Positions 6,927-10,367 of a DNA stretch of 10,367 nt are shown here, piece by piece. The notes below the pieces were generated by a model. It had not been told where the DNA came from and did not search any database. It was given only the letters and a program-made list of their open reading frames with translations. The stretch spans positions 1 through 10,367 of the forward strand of contig CALXPA010000025.1 in the NCBI GenBank assembly GCA_944390185.1. The letters are read 5' to 3'. This DNA comes from an uncultured Alphaproteobacteria bacterium (GTDB taxonomy: Bacteria > Pseudomonadota > Alphaproteobacteria > Rs-D84). Position numbers and translations under genes: made by a program. The stretch's first letter is position 1; each line of letters opens with the position of its first letter.

Positions 6927-7688
6927 TGTTAATACCAGGCCACAATGATCTGTTGGCTTTTGCGCCAAACGCGGGTTCATATCAATTTCGCATGATTTAA
7001 CCAATTGCATTGCCGCCGGATTCGCCAGAAAATAGTCCAGACGCAATCCTTGTTTATTGCCAATTGTATCACGGCCCCGATATCCGTACCATGTGTAATC
7101 AATTGTGTCGGGATGCATTTTGCGCCATACGTCGGTCCAGCCCATGTCCAGCCATGATTGCATTATCGCACGTGCCGCCGGCGCCGCAATCGCGATGTTG
7201 GTATAGTTGGCCGGTTTCCACACATCGGCATCCGTCAGGGCGACATTATAGTCACCACCAATTATTACAGGTTCTGGTGAATTTATATACTGGGCAATAT
7301 AATCAGAAAATGCCCGCATCCATTCCAGTTTGTATGGAAACTTTGGCGAATCAATCGTGTCGCCATTTGGCATGTATACGTTTATTACGCGTATACGGCC
7401 GTCAACAACGCATTCAATAAAGCGTGCGTTCGGGTCGGAATAGTTCGGCATGCCAATTGTTACATCTTCGATAGAATCACGGGAAAATGTCGCGACGCCA
7501 TTCCATGATTTTTGTCCGAATACCTTGACATTATAACCGTATTCGTCAAACAGATTGTGTGGAAATCCGGCGTTTTCAACCTTTAATTCCTGGACCAATA
7601 TGGTGTCGAATTCGTGTCCGCGCAGGATGTCGATAAAACTTTCTGCGTGGGCACGAATAGAATTGATATTTATGGTTAGTATTTTCAT
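6918..7688 (-). CDS. xth: Exodeoxyribonuclease III (AP endonuclease)
   Basis: This Mg2+-dependent enzyme of the exonuclease-endonuclease-phosphatase fold cuts abasic sites and trims 3' ends in base-excision repair. The 256-residue protein has the family's active-site residues, with the first two at the same numbers as E. coli Xth: Asn7 (in MKILTININSIRA), Glu34 (LVQELK), Tyr105 (VYMPNG), Asp146 and Asn148 (GGDYN), Asp218 (LRLDYFLA), and Asp247-His248 (PTDHCGL). The start at 7688 follows from alignment of the first residues. Its best ribosome binding site, AAGGAA (complement of 7701-7706), is 12 nt away, which is long. The stop codon overlaps the end of addB by 9 bp, tail to tail. No terminator separates them. 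Confidence 0.95.
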   Translation of the reverse strand: MKILTININSIRAHAESFIDILRGHEFDTILVQELKVENAGFPHNLFDEYGYNVKVFGQKSWNGVATFSRDSIEDVTIGMPNYSDPNARFIECVVDGRIRVINVYMPNGDTIDSPKFPYKLEWMRAFSDYIAQYINSPEPVIIGGDYNVALTDADVWKPANYTNIAIAAPAARAIMQSWLDMGWTDVWRKMHPDTIDYTWYGYRGRDTIGNKQGLRLDYFLANPAAMQLVKSCEIDMNPRLAQKPTDHCGLVLTLA

Positions 7689-7690
7689 AT

Positions 7691-7718
7691 TTGCAATCTT
7701 TTCCTTGGTGGATATAAT
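7691..7718 (+). promoter_or_regulatory. Promoter of the acyl-CoA synthetase-like gene
   Basis: A perfect TATAAT box (7713-7718) lies 16 nt after TTGCAA (7691-7696, 4 of 6). The predicted start site near 7725 leaves a leader of about 33 nt with AAGGGA (7744-7749) as ribosome binding site, 8 nt before the ATG. Confidence 0.6.
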
Positions 7719-7745
7719 ATAGTCCGTCCAATATAAAAAACACAA
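7716..7745 (-). promoter_or_regulatory. Possible exonuclease III promoter
   Basis: On the minus strand TATATT (complement of 7716-7721, 5 of 6 to consensus) follows TTGTGT (complement of 7740-7745, 3 of 6) after 18 nt. It shares the A+T box with the promoter of the divergent gene. Weak support. Confidence 0.25.
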
Positions 7746-7757
7746 GGGATTTTTATT

Positions 7758-9338
7758 ATGAATATGTATCAATTGCTGGAACGGACAACAGCCGAACATC
7801 CAGACAATTTGTTCTTGGTGCGTGAAAACGTCACGTTTACCGGGTTTATAGATTTGGTCAAGGCACGTGCCACATCATTGCATGTCGCCGGCGTGCGCCA
7901 GGGCGATGTTGTTGGGGTGTTGGCCCATAATATACCTGAATTTCCAATTACGCTGTTTGCAATATGGTATTTGGGGGGTGTGGCGCTGCTGTTGGATACT
8001 AATCTGACGCCGTTTGAGTATGATAATATGACCGCGATTACAAATTGTCGTTTGGTGTGCGCGGAAAAGTCGTTCTTTTACAAAACAAAAAAATTCACGT
8101 TTTATGATATTACCCAAAAAGACGGTAAAATCGATGCCCGGATAAAGCCGGCACGTGTCGAATCCGGTGATACGGCGACGCTGTCATTTACGTCTGGGTC
8201 AACCGGTACGCCAAAGGTTGTGCCATTGACGCACTTTAATTTGATTGAGTGTGCAAATTCACTGGAAGATATGCACCAATGGATCAAGCCGGGATTTATT
8301 ATGTACGGTTTCTTGCCAATGTACCATATTTTCGGATTCGCAGTAGAAATATTGGCAACGTTGCACTATGGGGCCGGTGTCTTGTTACAGCCCAGTATAA
8401 ATCCCAAAGAAATTATGGAAGACTTTAAACGTTATCGGCCACATGTTATCCCAGCTGTCCCCAGATTGTGGGAAGTGCTGCGTAACCGTATCATTGATAC
8501 CATCAAGGCCCAGCATAAATGGTGGCTGGCGTCGATTGTGTTGAAATACGGCAAGACGTTGAAAAAAATCGGCCTGGGCAAGTTGGTGAAAAAAGTCCAA
8601 GATCCTGTTTTGGCAGTATTCGGCGGACGTGCAAAATTACTGATTGCCGGTGGGGCCGCCACCAAGCCAGAGGTGGAAACGTTCTATGAACGGTTGGGGC
8701 TGACCTTTATCCAGGGATATGGTATGACTGAAACGGTGGGACCAATCTGTATTTCCAAGCCGACAAAAAAACGTTTCCCGTTCGCCTTTGGGGGACCAAC
8801 AACAAATAATGAATGCGAAATTCGTGATAAAAACGAAGATGGCATCGGGGTCTTGTGGGTTCGTGGTCACCAGGTGTTCGGTGGATACATGAATAACCAG
8901 GCTGTTAATGAACAAGTGTTCGATGAACGCGGCTTCTTTAATACTGGTGATATGGTGTCTATGGATAAAAATGGCGAATTGCATTTCGCCGGCCGTAAAA
9001 AGCAGGTCATCGTTTTGGATTCTGGGAAAAATGTTTATCCAGACGAGCTGGAGGCGTTATTCATGGAAATCCCAGGGGTTAAAAACGTCGCGGTGTTCGA
9101 GCACAAGGTCAAAGATAAAACTGTGACATATGGTGTGTTCAGTGTGGAACCTGATATGACGATGGAAAAACTGGCGGCGGCGGTTGCCCAGGCAAATAAA
9201 AAAGTTGCGTCGTACAAATGGGTGACGCACTTTGCCATGACGACAGATGATTTGCCCACCACCAGTACGCAAAAGGTCAAGCATCATGCCGTGCGTCAGA
9301 ATTTGATGGAAGGTAAATATCCAAACAGACATGAATAA
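7758..9338 (+). CDS. AMP-forming acyl-CoA synthetase (long-chain type likely)
   Basis: This 526-residue member of the ANL adenylating superfamily activates a carboxylic acid with ATP and passes the acyl group to CoA. Motifs in order: phosphate-binding loop TSGSTGTPK (145-153), substrate-pocket segment LPMYHIFGF, adenylate motif GYGMTETVG (320-328), ATP-ribose motif NTGD (395-398), hinge GRKKQVIVLDSGKNVYPDELE, and the catalytic C-terminal lysine, probably Lys506 within TSTQKVKHH. The overall pattern resembles long-chain fatty-acid CoA ligases, but the substrate cannot be read from sequence; transfer to an acyl carrier protein is an alternative. No transmembrane segment or signal peptide is evident. 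It has its own promoter and terminator, so it is monocistronic. A second ATG two codons in (7764) is possible but further from the ribosome binding site. Confidence 0.88.
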   Translation: MNMYQLLERTTAEHPDNLFLVRENVTFTGFIDLVKARATSLHVAGVRQGDVVGVLAHNIPEFPITLFAIWYLGGVALLLDTNLTPFEYDNMTAITNCRLVCAEKSFFYKTKKFTFYDITQKDGKIDARIKPARVESGDTATLSFTSGSTGTPKVVPLTHFNLIECANSLEDMHQWIKPGFIMYGFLPMYHIFGFAVEILATLHYGAGVLLQPSINPKEIMEDFKRYRPHVIPAVPRLWEVLRNRIIDTIKAQHKWWLASIVLKYGKTLKKIGLGKLVKKVQDPVLAVFGGRAKLLIAGGAATKPEVETFYERLGLTFIQGYGMTETVGPICISKPTKKRFPFAFGGPTTNNECEIRDKNEDGIGVLWVRGHQVFGGYMNNQAVNEQVFDERGFFNTGDMVSMDKNGELHFAGRKKQVIVLDSGKNVYPDELEALFMEIPGVKNVAVFEHKVKDKTVTYGVFSVEPDMTMEKLAAAVAQANKKVASYKWVTHFAMTTDDLPTTSTQKVKHHAVRQNLMEGKYPNRHE

Positions 9339-9358
9339 GTCGGACGTGTCGTCTGGGG

Positions 9359-9382
9359 CCCCCGTTTTTACGGGGGATTTTT
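9359..9382 (+). terminator. Rho-independent terminator after the acyl-CoA synthetase gene
   Basis: CCCCCG (9359-9364) and CGGGGG (9371-9376) form a 6-bp G+C stem with a 6-nt loop, followed by ATTTTT. It begins 20 bp after the stop codon. Confidence 0.92.
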
Positions 9383-9383
9383 C

Positions 9384-9412
9384 TTGACAAAAAATCGCCA
9401 TCGTATTAAATT
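9384..9412 (+). promoter_or_regulatory. Promoter of the unrecognised gene at 9438
   Basis: A perfect TTGACA (9384-9389) directly follows the terminator T-run. After 17 nt comes TAAATT (9407-9412, 4 of 6); TTAAAT one base earlier fits equally. A start site near 9419 would leave a short leader with AAGGGA as ribosome binding site. Confidence 0.6.
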
Positions 9413-9437
9413 CCCCAGGCACAAGGGATTTTATAGT

Positions 9438-10142
9438 ATGGATGATAAAACGTATATTCTAACATATGACCAATATCGAGAACTGGTAACAGATATCGAA
9501 AGAATCCGTCGTATCTTGGCAGATGCGGTGGTTATTGATACTGGGCGCGAAAGTACAGATGATACAGATGTCGCGGCGGCGCTGCAGGTGGGTGAAATGC
9601 GCGACTTGTTCGGTGCAGCATACAGCGATATTGTGTATTATGATTTCGCCAGCGGTCATTTGGAATTGGGGGATTATTGGCGGAAAAAACAAAATAAAGA
9701 ACCGTATTTATTGGATGCCGGGTTGTCGGCGGCATTCGGAGTGTATTATTCAGATCAGTTAAAGCGTGGCGGGCAAAAATTTGAAAACATTGCCAAGTTT
9801 GATGGCAAAGGTATGCCCAGGTATGCCAACGGATTTGCCAAACCCAGCCTGAGGGAAATTGCGCGCGTGTGGAAAAATAAAAAGGCGCTGGCGTGCGCCG
9901 TGGTGCCTGTTAAGCGGTACTGGCTGTACGGGCAGTATATGGATAAATTCATGAAGCGTCCAGATGATGTTATGGCCGGGGCCACAGATCGGCGTGCAAA
10001 AACGGCGTATACTGTTTGGGTGGCACGTAATATGACCAGTGGGGCGCTGGAAAAATTAAACTGGCAACGTCAAATAGGGGCAAATCGTTCAACGACAATC
10101 AGTTGTATGTTGGAATATCTGCACAAGGAAATTATGCGATAA
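9438..10142 (+). CDS. Protein of unknown function (234 residues)
   Basis: I do not recognise a family. The protein has no signal peptide, lipobox or clear membrane segment, so it is probably cytoplasmic. Residues 1-60 are charged and predicted helical (YDQYRELVTDIERIRRIL, then an acidic stretch ESTDDTD). The middle is rich in Tyr and Gly (SDIVYYDF, AFGVYYSDQL, PRYANGFAKP). The C-terminal third is basic and aromatic (VKRYWLYGQYMDKFMKRP, then RRAKTAYTVWVARNM). No catalytic motif stands out. The ATG at 9438 has AAGGGA about 9 nt upstream; an earlier in-frame TTG at 9384 is excluded because it is part of the -35 box. The gene is a single-gene unit with its own promoter and a terminator right after the stop. 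Codon use looks like the neighbours, so it is likely a lineage-specific resident gene rather than a recent arrival. Confidence 0.8.
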   Translation: MDDKTYILTYDQYRELVTDIERIRRILADAVVIDTGRESTDDTDVAAALQVGEMRDLFGAAYSDIVYYDFASGHLELGDYWRKKQNKEPYLLDAGLSAAFGVYYSDQLKRGGQKFENIAKFDGKGMPRYANGFAKPSLREIARVWKNKKALACAVVPVKRYWLYGQYMDKFMKRPDDVMAGATDRRAKTAYTVWVARNMTSGALEKLNWQRQIGANRSTTISCMLEYLHKEIMR

Positions 10143-10168
10143 AAAACGGGGCAGGTTGCCCCGTTTTT
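10141..10168. terminator. Bidirectional intrinsic terminator
   Basis: CGGGGCA (10147-10153) and TGCCCCG (10157-10163) form a 7-bp stem with a GGT loop. An A-run lies to the left and a T-run to the right, so it can stop transcription from both sides. It overlaps or touches the stop codons of the two convergent genes. Confidence 0.92.
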
Positions 10169-10367
10169 ATTCATATCGCAGACTGTCAATCGGGTTTAGT
10201 TTTGCGGCCTTCATCGCGGGCATAACACCAGATGCCAGACCGACAACCAGGGCAACTGTGACAGAAACCACCACGGGCCATGCACTGAATGGAACGTCAT
10301 ATCCCATTACAAAACGGCCAACGCCCTGGGACAGACCGACCCCCAGTACCAACCCCAGCATAGACCC
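10167..10367 (-). CDS. ABC transporter permease, MacB/FtsX type (C-terminal part)
   Basis: Only the last 66 codons are in the window; the reading frame stays open to the edge. Two hydrophobic helices are visible: MLGLVLGVGL near the edge, and VVVSVTVALVVGLASGVMPA. They are followed by the family's closing signature of small residues and KAAKLNPIDSLRYE, typical of MacB-like and LolC/E-like inner-membrane permeases that work with an ABC ATPase to move lipoproteins, antibiotics or peptides. The partner and substrate cannot be told from this fragment. The stop codon lies in the T-run of the shared terminator. Confidence 0.88.
   Translation of the reverse strand, partial: GSMLGLVLGVGLSQGVGRFVMGYDVPFSAWPVVVSVTVALVVGLASGVMPAMKAAKLNPIDSLRYE

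Noticed and set aside
7010..7420. 136-codon open frame on the plus strand inside the exonuclease III gene
   Set aside because: The opposite strand encodes all active-site motifs of exonuclease III; this frame is Cys/His/Pro-rich noise.
9384..9437. TTG start at 9384 for the unknown gene
   Set aside because: This TTG is part of a perfect TTGACA -35 box; the ATG at 9438 has the ribosome binding site.

Overview
The window looks like chromosomal DNA of an alphaproteobacterium, probably an uncultured, host-associated lineage; that placement is inference. It rests on an alphaproteobacterial-type AddB, an LpoA-like lipoprotein divergent from rsmI, moderate GC with patchy AT-rich stretches, and dense packing with several overlapping gene ends. 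No RNA gene, CRISPR array, insertion sequence or integrase was seen.

Left part (1-1420): an AT-rich gene for a DUF1796-type, putatively papain-like cysteine peptidase (+) faces a small gene with a phage-tail-like Mtd N-terminal domain (-). A perfect 9-bp inverted repeat, with the peptidase stop codon in its loop, lies at the junction. This is the most accessory-looking part of the window.

Middle part (1420-6926): an LpoA-like penicillin-binding-protein activator lipoprotein (-) is transcribed away from rsmI-engB-addB (+). The two starts are only 48 bp apart, and the predicted promoters overlap. The three + genes overlap one another: rsmI ends inside the start region of engB, and addB starts at TTG inside the end of engB. 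They form an operon joining rRNA methylation, ribosome assembly and double-strand-break repair. The usual partners yraN (beside rsmI) and addA (beside addB) are absent here.

Right part (6918-10367): an exonuclease III gene (-) shares its last 9 bp with the end of addB. It is divergent from an AMP-forming acyl-CoA synthetase-like gene (+), with a perfect TATAAT box between them. That gene ends at a strong intrinsic terminator directly joined to the promoter of an unrecognised 234-residue protein (+). A bidirectional terminator then separates this from the C-terminal end of a MacB/FtsX-type ABC permease (-), cut by the window edge.

Most of the window is ordinary housekeeping. No complete new system is convincingly visible. 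The points most worth following up are the DUF1796/tail-domain pair with its inverted repeat, the unrecognised protein at 9438-10142, the shared GGATTTT start leader on four genes, and the overlapping addB/exonuclease III ends.
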